64,000 bases of DNA from Gemmobacter aquaticus (GTDB lineage Bacteria > Pseudomonadota > Alphaproteobacteria > Rhodobacterales > Rhodobacteraceae): positions 124,001 to 188,000 of the forward strand of contig NZ_VOAK01000024.1 of the NCBI RefSeq assembly GCF_007859075.1, read 5' to 3'. Both the position numbers and the translations under genes were made by a program. Below are positions 46,926 to 56,321 of this stretch, one piece after another. The notes under the pieces are model-generated. The model did not search any database, was not told the origin of the DNA, and was given only the letters and a program-made list of their open reading frames with translations. How positions within the stretch are numbered: position 1 is the stretch's first letter; every line of letters starts with the position of its first letter.

Positions 46926-47060
46926 ATGACCAAGACGAACGTGGACCTGTCCGAGCTTCTGGCCAAGCACGATCAGGGACCTGCAGCAGATCTTTACGGC
47001 TGCGCGACGCGCCTTCGCCGCTCCCCAAATGCCGGGCCGCCTCGGACCTCCGTCGCCTGA
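46926..47060 (+). pseudogene. IS256-family transposase 5' remnant
   Basis: The first 18 codons (MTKTNVDLSELLAKHDQG) match what I recall of the start of IS256-type transposases in alphaproteobacteria, with GGAG before the ATG. The expected continuation (DFLR...) is missing, and the frame soon ends in unrelated sequence. It marks a deletion junction just before the flavin reductase gene. Confidence 0.5.
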
Positions 47061-47067
47061 CATGGCA

Positions 47068-47727
47068 TCAGAGCGACGCGCGTCCCTCCAGCCCGGCCTG
47101 CGCATCGCTATCAGAACCCGGAACGCGCATCTCGAAGACGTTGTCCACAACCGTGTAGTCGAAGTACCCCAACCGGGCGATCGGTCGGATTGCGGGGATG
47201 TCCAGCCGCCCATCGGAGCGGATGACGCGATCGTCGATATGGATCTTCTCGACCCTGGCAAAGACGATGTCGATCGTGCCAACCGGTGAGTTGCCCTTCA
47301 GCCGATGGGTGCCGAGATAGCGGCATTCGAACTTGACCGGGCTCTCCTTGACCATCGGAACAGGCGCATTGTCAGCGTATTCGCGTGTCACCCCCAGGTG
47401 GTCAAACTCGCTTTCCTCCGGCGGCAGGGCCATCGCACTCAGGTTCACGGCCTCGCGCAGATCCCATGTCGCCATATTCCAGACGAACCAGCCGGTCTCC
47501 TCGGCGTTGAGCACCGTGTCCTTGCGGCGACCGTCAGGATATTGGTTGGCCGAGAACATGACCATCGGCGGGTCGAAAGACAGGTTCTGCCACTGACTAT
47601 ACGGCGCGATGTTCTCGACCCCTGTCCGGCTGACACTGGACAGCCAACCGATCGGCCGCGGAACGGTGCAACTCTTGAAGGGCGAGAACGGCAGCGGGCT
47701 GGGCTCCAGATGCGGGGCGTATTTCAT
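47068..47727 (-). CDS. Flavin reductase-like (FMN-binding split-barrel) protein
   Basis: 219 residues from an ATG with AAGGAGAG upstream. CTVPRPIGWLSSVSRTGVEN and NLAPYSQW-like NIAPYSQWQNLSFDPPMVMF are the FMN-binding signature of the flavoredoxin/flavin-reductase family. VKFECRYLGTHRL follows. It could supply reduced flavin to an oxygenase or act as an FMN-dependent oxidoreductase. It is divergent from a GntR regulator, the usual arrangement for a regulated pair. No partner oxygenase is nearby, perhaps lost in the adjacent deletion. Confidence 0.85.
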   Translation of the reverse strand: MKYAPHLEPSPLPFSPFKSCTVPRPIGWLSSVSRTGVENIAPYSQWQNLSFDPPMVMFSANQYPDGRRKDTVLNAEETGWFVWNMATWDLREAVNLSAMALPPEESEFDHLGVTREYADNAPVPMVKESPVKFECRYLGTHRLKGNSPVGTIDIVFARVEKIHIDDRVIRSDGRLDIPAIRPIARLGYFDYTVVDNVFEMRVPGSDSDAQAGLEGRASL

Positions 47728-47761
47728 GATGCTCTCCTTGGACGCATTTTCAGAATATGAT

Positions 47762-47771
47762 CGATATATCG
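47762..47771. promoter_or_regulatory. Palindromic operator candidate between flavin reductase and GntR genes
   Basis: CGATATATCG is a perfect 10-bp palindrome in the 122-nt divergent spacer. GntR/FadR-type regulators bind short palindromes in such gaps; binding here is inferred. Confidence 0.4.
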
Positions 47772-47849
47772 GTTGCATGGCAAGCGATTCCTTGGCATTC
47801 CTGTACCAGCCATTCCGGGGCGCCAAGCGCCCAGAGGTGAGGAAGTATC

Positions 47850-48497
47850 ATGGGCAACCAATCCGACCAGGCCGTCGAACAACTGCAACGAATGATCGAA
47901 CACGGTGAGCTGAGGCCCGGCAGCATGGTGTCGGAACGCGGATTGATGGAGCTGACGGGTCTCGGGCGCACCCCGGTGCGCGAAGCGATCCAGCGGCTTG
48001 CGATGACGCGGATGCTGCACGTCCACCCCAGCAAGGGGATCGAGGTTCCTGCCGTCTCGGTCGAGGATCAGCTGAACGGGCTGGAGGTGCGCCGCACGCT
48101 CGAAAGCCTAGCAGTTACATTGGCCTGCACTCGCGCCACGGAGCAGGACATGACCGATATGGGCACGCTCAGAAGTGCGCTCACCGGCGATTTCCAACTG
48201 TCGGCCTATGCCGAAACGGTCAGGCAGACCCATGCGCTGATCATTCGTGCAGCATCGAACCCCTATCTCGATACCATGATGACCCCACTGCAGGCGCTAT
48301 CGCGCCGGTTCTGGATCATTCACGTCAGTGACACCGCACGCGAGATCGCCGAGGGCCGCGCCCTGCATGCCGAGATCCTGACGCAAATCCTGAACCGCGA
48401 CGCCAACGCCGCCAAAACCGCATCGCTCGCACTGAACGACTATCTCGTGCGCTTTGCCGTCGCGACAATCACCCGGCGCGCACATCCGGGGAACTGA
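47850..48497 (+). CDS. GntR-family transcriptional regulator, FadR subfamily (FCD domain)
   Basis: 215 residues. The N-terminal winged helix contains GELRPGSMVSERGLMELTGL and GRTPVREAIQRLAM, diagnostic for GntR. The all-helical FCD domain holds the metal/ligand His residues (RQTHALIIRAASNPYL and RALHAEILTQIL). A GAGG site precedes the ATG. It probably represses the divergent flavin reductase gene in response to an organic acid. Confidence 0.92.
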   Translation: MGNQSDQAVEQLQRMIEHGELRPGSMVSERGLMELTGLGRTPVREAIQRLAMTRMLHVHPSKGIEVPAVSVEDQLNGLEVRRTLESLAVTLACTRATEQDMTDMGTLRSALTGDFQLSAYAETVRQTHALIIRAASNPYLDTMMTPLQALSRRFWIIHVSDTAREIAEGRALHAEILTQILNRDANAAKTASLALNDYLVRFAVATITRRAHPGN

Positions 48498-48911
48498 ACT
48501 GACCGATGGTTGGAGCTAGGACGAGTTCATGGCGCGCACACGCCAAGGCATGTCGGTCGATGACGCCTGAGATGGTAAGGTTGGCAATAGCGAACGATGG
48601 GCGGAGAGCCGCCCGTGAGGCTGCGGCATCGCGCCCGCGGCAATCAGCGAACAGCGGACCTTCGCATCCCGCTCAGACGGCTACGCGACGGGCAGAAAAA
48701 CGGACTTAGCTCCCAAGAAATACTCTTCTTACGCGCCCGGTGACCGGCCTCATCGATGGTCGGCATCGCCGCCCATCGGGATACTCGCTGCGAGAGAACT
48801 TCGAAGCCGAGTCGATCTTGCGCTTTGCCCTCTTATCCATTCCACTCCGTAATGTGCGGCTTGCCAAACGTAATTTCCGCCGCTTCGCCTATTGAGAAGA
48901 GTTTTCCGCCC
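48498..48911. other. Spacer upstream of the ATPase/helicase operon
   Basis: About 414 nt without a convincing gene. It should contain the promoter of the two-gene operon, but I see no clear -35/-10 pair. A short inverted motif (GGGCGGAGAGCCGCCC, about 48600) could be a hairpin. Confidence 0.45.
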
Positions 48912-51900
48912 ATGACGATGCACCGCGACGAAAAGTCGATCATCGAGGACCTTCGGACCAACCTGAAGGAACGCTACCATTTCGAGGGCGGACGGACGCT
49001 CCTGCGAGAACTGCTGCAAAACGCGGATGATTCCGGTTCAGAGCAAGTCAGGATCGCAGTCCTGCCCGGCTGGCCCGAGGCAGATCACCCGCTCCTGAGG
49101 GTTCCGGGGCTGATGGTTGCGAACGACGGCCGATATGACGCGGAATCAGCGCAAGGGATTGCGCGCTTCGGCGGCAGCGTCAAGGCCACCGACACCGCTG
49201 CCATCGGGCGGTTCGGAATGGGACAGAAGACAGCGTTCCACGTCTGCGACGCCTTTCTCGTTGTCTCTGAAGGGCACGAAACCGAAGTTCCGCCCCTGGT
49301 GGTCAATCCCTACATCGTCATCGGAAAGCCCGGGGATGCCTGCCTCGAATGGGAAGACGCACCGACCGCGCGGGACCGTGATCTGCTTCTGTCCAGTGGC
49401 CTCGCAGGCTTCGCCCGGAAGATGGTCCAATGGTATCCCCTCCGGAGCTCAAGCCTCAAACCGAAGACGACCACCAACGGCTTCCTACCCAAGTCCTACG
49501 ACACAAGCTTGCTGGATGATGCCAACGACCCGTTCTGGCTGTCTGGCATCGTTTCGCTGTTGCGCAACGTCAGCAAGCTCGAGGTTGTCGTGGCCAATGG
49601 CACGTCCATTGTCATTGATCGGGCCGCTTCCCCGCGTCTGCGCTTCGATCCCGCAACGCCGGGGCAGACGGATTTCGGCGGTCCGCTATGTGCCGGAATC
49701 CGCAGTGTAGGCAAGGAGATAATGGCGACGGCGGATTTCGGCACTGACCTGACCGCCTCGGAAGGTTGGCCGGACATCCTCGATCGGCAGGACGATGTCA
49801 TGGTTCGGCAGAAGGCGTTGCCGCATGGTGCTGTGGCGCTTCTCGTTGATCCCGACGGGCGAGATGAACTCGACATCACGTGGTCCGTTTTCCTTCCGGT
49901 CGCGAGCGAAAGCGCGCCCCATGTCGTTGGGACTGGAAAGGTGCGGCTGTTCCTGCATGGCTACTTCTTCGTAACCAGCGGACGGGACGCCATCCTCGGC
50001 CACGACAAGGACATGCTGGACGACGTCAGCGCCGCATGGAACGCGCGGGTGCGCGACGAACTCGTGCTGCCTCTGCTGCCGGGTTTGTTAATGGATGCAC
50101 TCGAGTCAGACGCCCTGACTGAAGAAAAGCTCCACGCGGTCGTGTCCGGCTTGAATGCGTCCGAGCTCATACGGAACCATCGCACCGCGATCTCGTCGCG
50201 GCAAGTTTTGGCACGGACCCTGAGCGACCGAAAGATCGGCTGGACGCTGAAAGTGCCCAGCCTTCAATTCCGCGCTCTGCCCGCGCCGGAAAACACCCGA
50301 CTTCCCAAGATCCTGGAGCTGATCCCCGACATCGAGCAACGCATGGCTGAGTGGAACCTTGTTCCAACGGTCGGGTCCAACGCAGTCCTGGCGCCAGTTG
50401 CCGCTGCCTGGCAGGACGAGGAGCTTGCCCGGATGGCCGGGCTCCTAACCCCCACCGTATTCGGTAAGGGAGGTAAGCTCGCACGCTTCGGTGAATTCCT
50501 CGATTTTGTACGCCGCGAGCGCGTGGACAAGTCGCTAGCACTTGTCGAGCCTGTCTTGGACCTGCTTCGCCGGGCGATGGCACAGCGCGATGTCGACATG
50601 GCAGAGAGCGAACACATACGGATGGTCCTTCGCCATCTTCCGGACGATTGTGTGCTGCCCATGCCACCGAGCGTGATGCGCAGCAGCAAGATGCGCCGGA
50701 CGCTGGCCTCGGTCGAGGCTGCGCCGCTGTGTATTCACCAGGACTGGCGTCCGACAAGCTTGGGAGCCCGAACCCTGTCGCTAATCGAAGCGAAGGCCCT
50801 GTTGACGGCCCTGCAACCGCTGCTGAAGGACACCGCGACCGAGGACGCGGCCGCAACCGCCGCGATTGCCATCCTGAAGGCGATGGGGGTCAACCTGGCA
50901 GAGGCACAGGCTGACGCGGAGTTCCGGGCCCTGCACATCGTCCGGGTCGATAAGGGACTTGGCTTCCCTCGAAGTGCCAGCCTCGACGATCTGTCAAAGG
51001 CAGCAAGCGGCGGTCGGCTTTTCGCACATAACAACGAGAACCGGAAACTTGTCGAGCTGCTCGAACGTGCAGCCCCCGGAGCCGGCGCCATGATGATCAA
51101 CTATGCCGAGGCAGCCCAGCTTCTGACCGAACTTGGAATTGGCCTGACTTATGCGAAGGATCCTTCGTATGAAACGGCCCGCCTTGCCGCGGAGGCAGAT
51201 GCTTTTGGGCCCGATGAAGCGCGTCTCGACCTGATGCACAAGCTCTGGAGCACCGAGAGCAAGTACCGCCCTTATCTGCGCGCACTTCTTGCCGGACGTC
51301 GCGAAGCCCGCTTCGACGACCGAGACCTGCTTTGGATCGAAGGGGGGAACGTCCAGCTCGACACCTTTGCGCGCACCCTCGTCGGTGGAGACGACAAGAC
51401 TATCCTGCTGTCTTCGACCCTGCTGATGCGCATCGATGCAGAGAAACAGGGCCTGCTTGGTGTCCGCCGGTTCGATGGCGCAGTTCTTGGCCAAAAGTTC
51501 GTCGCCAACCAGAGGTATATTGCAGCGGCTCCGATTTCCTCAGAACTGTTATCGGCCTTCTTCACGGCGAATATCCCAGACGAAGATCTCGAGCGTCTAC
51601 CGATCTTCGAGACGAACCAAGGGCGCGTTTCTGCCGTGCAAGGCTATCGCCATAACCCGGACCTGCCCTTTCCGGATGGTATCGATGTGCCCATATTGCA
51701 GGCCCCTTTCGGCAACGCGGCGCAGGAACAGTTTCGCCGGATCACCTCGGCACGGATATGGTCTGCAGAAAGGCAACTTGTCTTCCTCCTCCGCCAACCT
51801 GAGCCCGCGCGGTACGGCGCGCAGATCATCGCGTCCATTCGGGAAGGCAGAAGTCCGGAAACTCTCCCCTTGCTTGCGGAGGCGCCGTGGCTCACGCTTA

Positions 51901-54900
51901 AGGACGGGCACGCTGTCGCGCCTGCGTCAGTGATGGATCTGCCGGGTTTGAATTCGGACCTGCTCCCTGCGGACATTGCAACGCGGAACGATTTACCGGT
52001 CGGTCTGCTGGACGAGGACACCCTACGTCTGCTGGTGAAAGACGGTGTGCTGAAGGACGCCGCCGCAAGCAAAAGTGCCCTGCTTGATCGTCTTTCTGAT
52101 GGAAGCCTCCCGTGCTGGTTCGGCGAGCGGCCGGGTGACATCGCCGCTCACCTGCAATCGCTCGCAAAAGATGGCGCGGATCTGACTTTGCCGGGATGGC
52201 CCCTTCTGGCCTGGCTGTTGTCGGCGCCAGGCGCCGAGGCACTGACCATCATGCGCGAGGTCCAGCAGCATGGAGCACCGGACCCTGAACACTTCCACGG
52301 TTGGATGGATGCGCTATCACGCATCGCCGCGTCAGGAAGCCACGCCGCCCGCGCTGTCTATGACTCGGGCTTCCGCCTTCTGGCGAGAACGTCGATCGGT
52401 CAGATCGGGAAGATCCTTTCCGGAACGCTGGTGCCAACGCGCGACGGAACCTGGCGTGCCGCCACCGAGGTGGTCGCGCATGGCGGTGCCGTTGCCTTCC
52501 CGTATCGTCTCGACCCCGAATTGTCGCGGTTGCTCCCGCAGACCGCACAGGGTTCGAGCGACGACCCGCGAAAGCTTCGCCTAAGCGACCCGCCCGCTGA
52601 ACTGACAGAAAAGCAGTCCGCCGATAGCCTGAGGCCGATCCTCGCCCGTGCGAAAGTTGCCGTTCCCGCTGAGATGCTTGCCGTTCTGGTGTTTATGCTC
52701 GGTCGGTCGGATTACTGGCGCGCTCTGATGCGTGAAGAGCTTGGCCTGGCTGCCCCGGTTATCGAGGGGATCGAGCGCGATTTCGAGAGCCAGGTGGAGG
52801 CGGGGTACAGGAAAGGTAGCGACCAAAGCCTCAAGGCCCGGTCCGCCCGAATGCGAATCCAGTTCCGTCCGCGACGCGATCTGCAAGGTGAGGACGAGTT
52901 CGTCAGCATCGCGGGAACATCCGTGATGCTCCCCCTCGGAGACGCGCAGCCGCTGGAGATCGTCGGAACCATCTATCAGAACTGGAAAAACGAGCATACC
53001 AAAGACTTGCATAGCCTAAAAAGGCGACGCGCTCTCGACGTGGTGTTGCCGGACGATGTGCGGCTGACGGACCGACATGTCACTGAATTCTGCCGAACCC
53101 TGGCCGAAGAATATGTCGGCAGTGTCAAGGATCAACCCGAAGCACGCGCCGCTCTGGACGCGCTGCTTGCAGGTCGAGCACGGTTTGCCGAACATGTCGC
53201 GAGTGCAGTCAGGGCCGAAATCCGCGACCAGATGCCAAAGATCCTTGGCGAAATGAAGCCTAGGCCCGGCGGCATCTTGGAACGTGCGCGAAAGGACTAC
53301 GAGGATGCGGTGCGCGGCGCTGGAGATGGTGCCGATGCCATTCGCAAAGATCTTAAGGACCGGCTTTGGACGACCGTCGATCAACCCGTTGGACACGCGG
53401 AATTGCTAGAACGCGTGCGGGCGAGGATCACAGAGGACGGATACACTCCGGCACGGATCTTCTTCGAGCTTTTCCAGAACGCGGACGATGCCTGGCAGCA
53501 GGATCCAGCCTGGACCGATGCCCCCGGACGGTTTGAGCTTTCGCGCAATCGTGGTACGACCACCATGAAACACTGGGGAAGGCTCATCAACGTTGTCGGT
53601 ACAGGCAGTCACGGCGAGCGCATGGGCTGGCACCGAGACCTCTACCATATGCTTCTGCTCAACCTCAGTGACAAGGATCGCGCGGAGGCCGTGACGGGCA
53701 AGTTCGGCCTGGGCTTCAAGGCAGTCCATCTTCTGGCGGATCAGGTGCGGATCGCCAGCCGACACGTCGCCTGCCACGTCCATGGCGGGCTGCTGCCCGA
53801 TCCTTGGGATCAGGGAAAGGAGCGTTCTTTTGGTGCGACACGGAAGGGCCGCCCCGCCACGATCATCGAATTCGATCAGAAGGCGGGACAGGACTATGAC
53901 GCGGCCTGGGACGCTTTCCGCCGGTCAGCGCGCTGGTTGCCCGCAATGGCGCGTGGCATCCGGCAGGTCGATATCCGCAAGGAGGCTCTCGCCGAGACCT
54001 TCGGCGCGTCCTTCGAGGATACGGGAACCGAGAACGTCCGAATTTTGACCTTGACCGGAACCGAATCCGGCAAGGCGCTTGTACTTGATCTGGACGAGGA
54101 TACGACGCTGTTCTTGCCCCTCGGTCCGACCGGGCCGATTCCGCCCGCCGAAGGTACCCCCGGCCTGTGGTTGCTGGCGCCGCTGGATGTCGACGCGCGC
54201 CCGCGATGGCTAATGAACAGCCGCAGCTTTGCAGTCAATCCGGGCCGGGGGCACCTGCGGGGCACATTGGACGAACGCAAGGCTCTGTTCCGAAAGCATG
54301 GCACCAGCCTAGCGCGCAGGCTCAAGTCTTTGGCAAAACTGCTAGAAAACGACTGGCCTGCGTTCGCGCAGAAGGCCGGTTTGTCCAATCCGGACCCTGA
54401 AGAAGGCCGAAGCCTGTTCTGGACCGCCCTGGCCGACAACTTCATACCGGATCTGCGTCACGACTTGCTAGGGTCTCTCCACATGGACGATACCCGACCG
54501 CGTGACATCACCAACCAGACCCCCGACAGCGCCCGGCTCGGCTGGGCGAGTCTGGTCAGCGACGCGCCCGTCTTCCCGACAGGTCTCGCCGCTCCCTTCG
54601 CACCCCTGTTGCGAGCCACGGATGTTCGCTGGCAAGTCGCCGGCGTGATGGATTTTCCGGGTGCCGCAAATCGGCTTGCAGGTCATCCCGCCGCCCAGCG
54701 GATCCTGTCGAGCAGCGTGTCGAGCCGAGCAGCCCGCACGCTTGAACGCATCGGCCTCAGGGTTCCAAGTCCCCTGCATGGCGGCGGCCTTCTCGCGGAA
54801 GCTCTCAAGGAGAGTCGCCGGATCGACCCGGAACTGGCTTCATGGCTTGGCGGTATCCTGTCGTCCGCACCGATGAAGCAAGACGAACGAGAACAAGCCC

Positions 54901-56321
54901 TGCTCCATTTGCGCACTGCGACGTTCTGCATGGCGGATGGCAGATGGGGACCGGCGGCATTCATGCCGTATGACAATGAACGGGCCGATCCGGACGAGCG
55001 GTTGATTTCCGAGTTCGTACCATCGGACAATATCCTGTCCGGGAGTTACACCGGCGACGCGATCAGCCTTTACGAACTCGCACGCGGTAGCGGTCATCTC
55101 GGCAGCCTTCTTGCACCGGCGAGGCTCGCCCAATTTGCCCGCGAATGCAAAACGATCGAAGCGAAGCGCGCAGTTGTGACGTACATGGTGCGCGGCGAAA
55201 GAGGCCGAAAGCTGGCCGAGGAGTTGGGCATCCGGCGCTGTAGCTGGCTCCCCCCTGATTTCGAAGCATTTTGCAAAAGTGACTTCGCACAGGGGTTGAA
55301 CCGCAACGATCTTCTGCGGCACGTTCTTCCGCATCTCTACGCAGGCGAACATGAGGAACGTCTCGATGGGACCCGGTATACTGCCCCTGCAGGCGGATAT
55401 TCTCCGACAGGCCAGCTCGGAGGTCAGGCAAATCCAGCCCTCGTCCTCGAACGTCTCCATGCATGGTGGTCGCAAGAATCCCAGAAGCTTTGCAGCAACT
55501 ACAACGTTGACACCTACCCCGCGAACTCCAAGCCGGAACGGCTCCTCGACAAGCACTACGACGATGATCCCGAAGGGTGGTTCACCTTCTTCGCCCAAGC
55601 CGTCTTCCGAAGTATCGAGTGGGGCAACGCAGCCGCCAGCCGCAACTTCATCAAAGATGCCAAGGGCGACGGCTGGTGGGGCGAGATGGCCCGTATCTCG
55701 CAAGTGCACAGCTACAAACCATGGACAGATCGACTGGAAGAGCTTGCGAGGATTGATGGCAAGGCCGAGGACTATCGACCATGGCGCCGTGCGCTGGGGG
55801 AACTCTACGTCGTCGCTCGCTGGCTTCCCGAGTACGTAGACGTCTATCAGAACCTGCCACGGTTCGTGGAACGCGAAGGAGCGATCAGCCTCGTCGATCA
55901 TTGGTGGCCGAGTGCCTCGCCATTGCATCAGAGGCGCGGCACTGAGGGGGCTTCGCTAATCCGCACGCTCGGAAACGGCGCGAACTGGATGATCCGCGAG
56001 GGCGTGCGGGCCGGTATCTGGGGAGATCTCGGCGGCTATATGCACAGCTACGGCTGGGCGAAATCCTCGGCGATGGTGCGTTTCGCGGATCGGATAGGCT
56101 GGAGACATCTACTTGACCTTGGCGGGATGGATGCCTCGCGCGTAATCTACTCCGAGTTCGAAGCAGTCCTCAGGGAACGCGCATCTTTTGGTGGCGCCCT
56201 TGACCTTCCCATCCAGCTTTTAATGACCCAGAAGCACGAGGGCGCGCAGGAGGTCATCTTCGGACCTGATACCCCCAGGATTTCGAAAGACAACGTCGAA
56301 GAAGAGGACTTCATCGCATGA
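48912..56321 (+). CDS. Giant protein with two sacsin-like GHKL (HSP90-type) ATPase modules
   Basis: 2469 residues. Module 1 has the N-box LLRELLQNADDSG (Glu33, Asn37), the NDG at 71-73 and the G2 box GRFGMGQK (99-106). Module 2 has FFELFQNADDAW (Glu1519, Asn1523) and GKFGLGFKAVH (about 1596-1606), but its NDG/DxG box seems altered. These are Bergerat-fold ATPase marks in the arrangement of sacsin repeats. About 1,300 residues between them and the last 800 show no domain I recognise; no nuclease motif is evident. I chose the ATG following GAGAAGAG; a longer frame begins at 48756. The stop overlaps the helicase start (ATGA), so both proteins are coupled. A phage-defence role is inferred. Confidence 0.85.
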   Translation: MTMHRDEKSIIEDLRTNLKERYHFEGGRTLLRELLQNADDSGSEQVRIAVLPGWPEADHPLLRVPGLMVANDGRYDAESAQGIARFGGSVKATDTAAIGRFGMGQKTAFHVCDAFLVVSEGHETEVPPLVVNPYIVIGKPGDACLEWEDAPTARDRDLLLSSGLAGFARKMVQWYPLRSSSLKPKTTTNGFLPKSYDTSLLDDANDPFWLSGIVSLLRNVSKLEVVVANGTSIVIDRAASPRLRFDPATPGQTDFGGPLCAGIRSVGKEIMATADFGTDLTASEGWPDILDRQDDVMVRQKALPHGAVALLVDPDGRDELDITWSVFLPVASESAPHVVGTGKVRLFLHGYFFVTSGRDAILGHDKDMLDDVSAAWNARVRDELVLPLLPGLLMDALESDALTEEKLHAVVSGLNASELIRNHRTAISSRQVLARTLSDRKIGWTLKVPSLQFRALPAPENTRLPKILELIPDIEQRMAEWNLVPTVGSNAVLAPVAAAWQDEELARMAGLLTPTVFGKGGKLARFGEFLDFVRRERVDKSLALVEPVLDLLRRAMAQRDVDMAESEHIRMVLRHLPDDCVLPMPPSVMRSSKMRRTLASVEAAPLCIHQDWRPTSLGARTLSLIEAKALLTALQPLLKDTATEDAAATAAIAILKAMGVNLAEAQADAEFRALHIVRVDKGLGFPRSASLDDLSKAASGGRLFAHNNENRKLVELLERAAPGAGAMMINYAEAAQLLTELGIGLTYAKDPSYETARLAAEADAFGPDEARLDLMHKLWSTESKYRPYLRALLAGRREARFDDRDLLWIEGGNVQLDTFARTLVGGDDKTILLSSTLLMRIDAEKQGLLGVRRFDGAVLGQKFVANQRYIAAAPISSELLSAFFTANIPDEDLERLPIFETNQGRVSAVQGYRHNPDLPFPDGIDVPILQAPFGNAAQEQFRRITSARIWSAERQLVFLLRQPEPARYGAQIIASIREGRSPETLPLLAEAPWLTLKDGHAVAPASVMDLPGLNSDLLPADIATRNDLPVGLLDEDTLRLLVKDGVLKDAAASKSALLDRLSDGSLPCWFGERPGDIAAHLQSLAKDGADLTLPGWPLLAWLLSAPGAEALTIMREVQQHGAPDPEHFHGWMDALSRIAASGSHAARAVYDSGFRLLARTSIGQIGKILSGTLVPTRDGTWRAATEVVAHGGAVAFPYRLDPELSRLLPQTAQGSSDDPRKLRLSDPPAELTEKQSADSLRPILARAKVAVPAEMLAVLVFMLGRSDYWRALMREELGLAAPVIEGIERDFESQVEAGYRKGSDQSLKARSARMRIQFRPRRDLQGEDEFVSIAGTSVMLPLGDAQPLEIVGTIYQNWKNEHTKDLHSLKRRRALDVVLPDDVRLTDRHVTEFCRTLAEEYVGSVKDQPEARAALDALLAGRARFAEHVASAVRAEIRDQMPKILGEMKPRPGGILERARKDYEDAVRGAGDGADAIRKDLKDRLWTTVDQPVGHAELLERVRARITEDGYTPARIFFELFQNADDAWQQDPAWTDAPGRFELSRNRGTTTMKHWGRLINVVGTGSHGERMGWHRDLYHMLLLNLSDKDRAEAVTGKFGLGFKAVHLLADQVRIASRHVACHVHGGLLPDPWDQGKERSFGATRKGRPATIIEFDQKAGQDYDAAWDAFRRSARWLPAMARGIRQVDIRKEALAETFGASFEDTGTENVRILTLTGTESGKALVLDLDEDTTLFLPLGPTGPIPPAEGTPGLWLLAPLDVDARPRWLMNSRSFAVNPGRGHLRGTLDERKALFRKHGTSLARRLKSLAKLLENDWPAFAQKAGLSNPDPEEGRSLFWTALADNFIPDLRHDLLGSLHMDDTRPRDITNQTPDSARLGWASLVSDAPVFPTGLAAPFAPLLRATDVRWQVAGVMDFPGAANRLAGHPAAQRILSSSVSSRAARTLERIGLRVPSPLHGGGLLAEALKESRRIDPELASWLGGILSSAPMKQDEREQALLHLRTATFCMADGRWGPAAFMPYDNERADPDERLISEFVPSDNILSGSYTGDAISLYELARGSGHLGSLLAPARLAQFARECKTIEAKRAVVTYMVRGERGRKLAEELGIRRCSWLPPDFEAFCKSDFAQGLNRNDLLRHVLPHLYAGEHEERLDGTRYTAPAGGYSPTGQLGGQANPALVLERLHAWWSQESQKLCSNYNVDTYPANSKPERLLDKHYDDDPEGWFTFFAQAVFRSIEWGNAAASRNFIKDAKGDGWWGEMARISQVHSYKPWTDRLEELARIDGKAEDYRPWRRALGELYVVARWLPEYVDVYQNLPRFVEREGAISLVDHWWPSASPLHQRRGTEGASLIRTLGNGANWMIREGVRAGIWGDLGGYMHSYGWAKSSAMVRFADRIGWRHLLDLGGMDASRVIYSEFEAVLRERASFGGALDLPIQLLMTQKHEGAQEVIFGPDTPRISKDNVEEEDFIA

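Noticed and set aside
48756-48911. 52-residue N-terminal extension of the giant ATPase
   Set aside because: The extension is Cys/Ser/Pro-rich and has no ribosome site, whereas the ATG at 48912 has GAGAAGAG just upstream and begins the conserved part.
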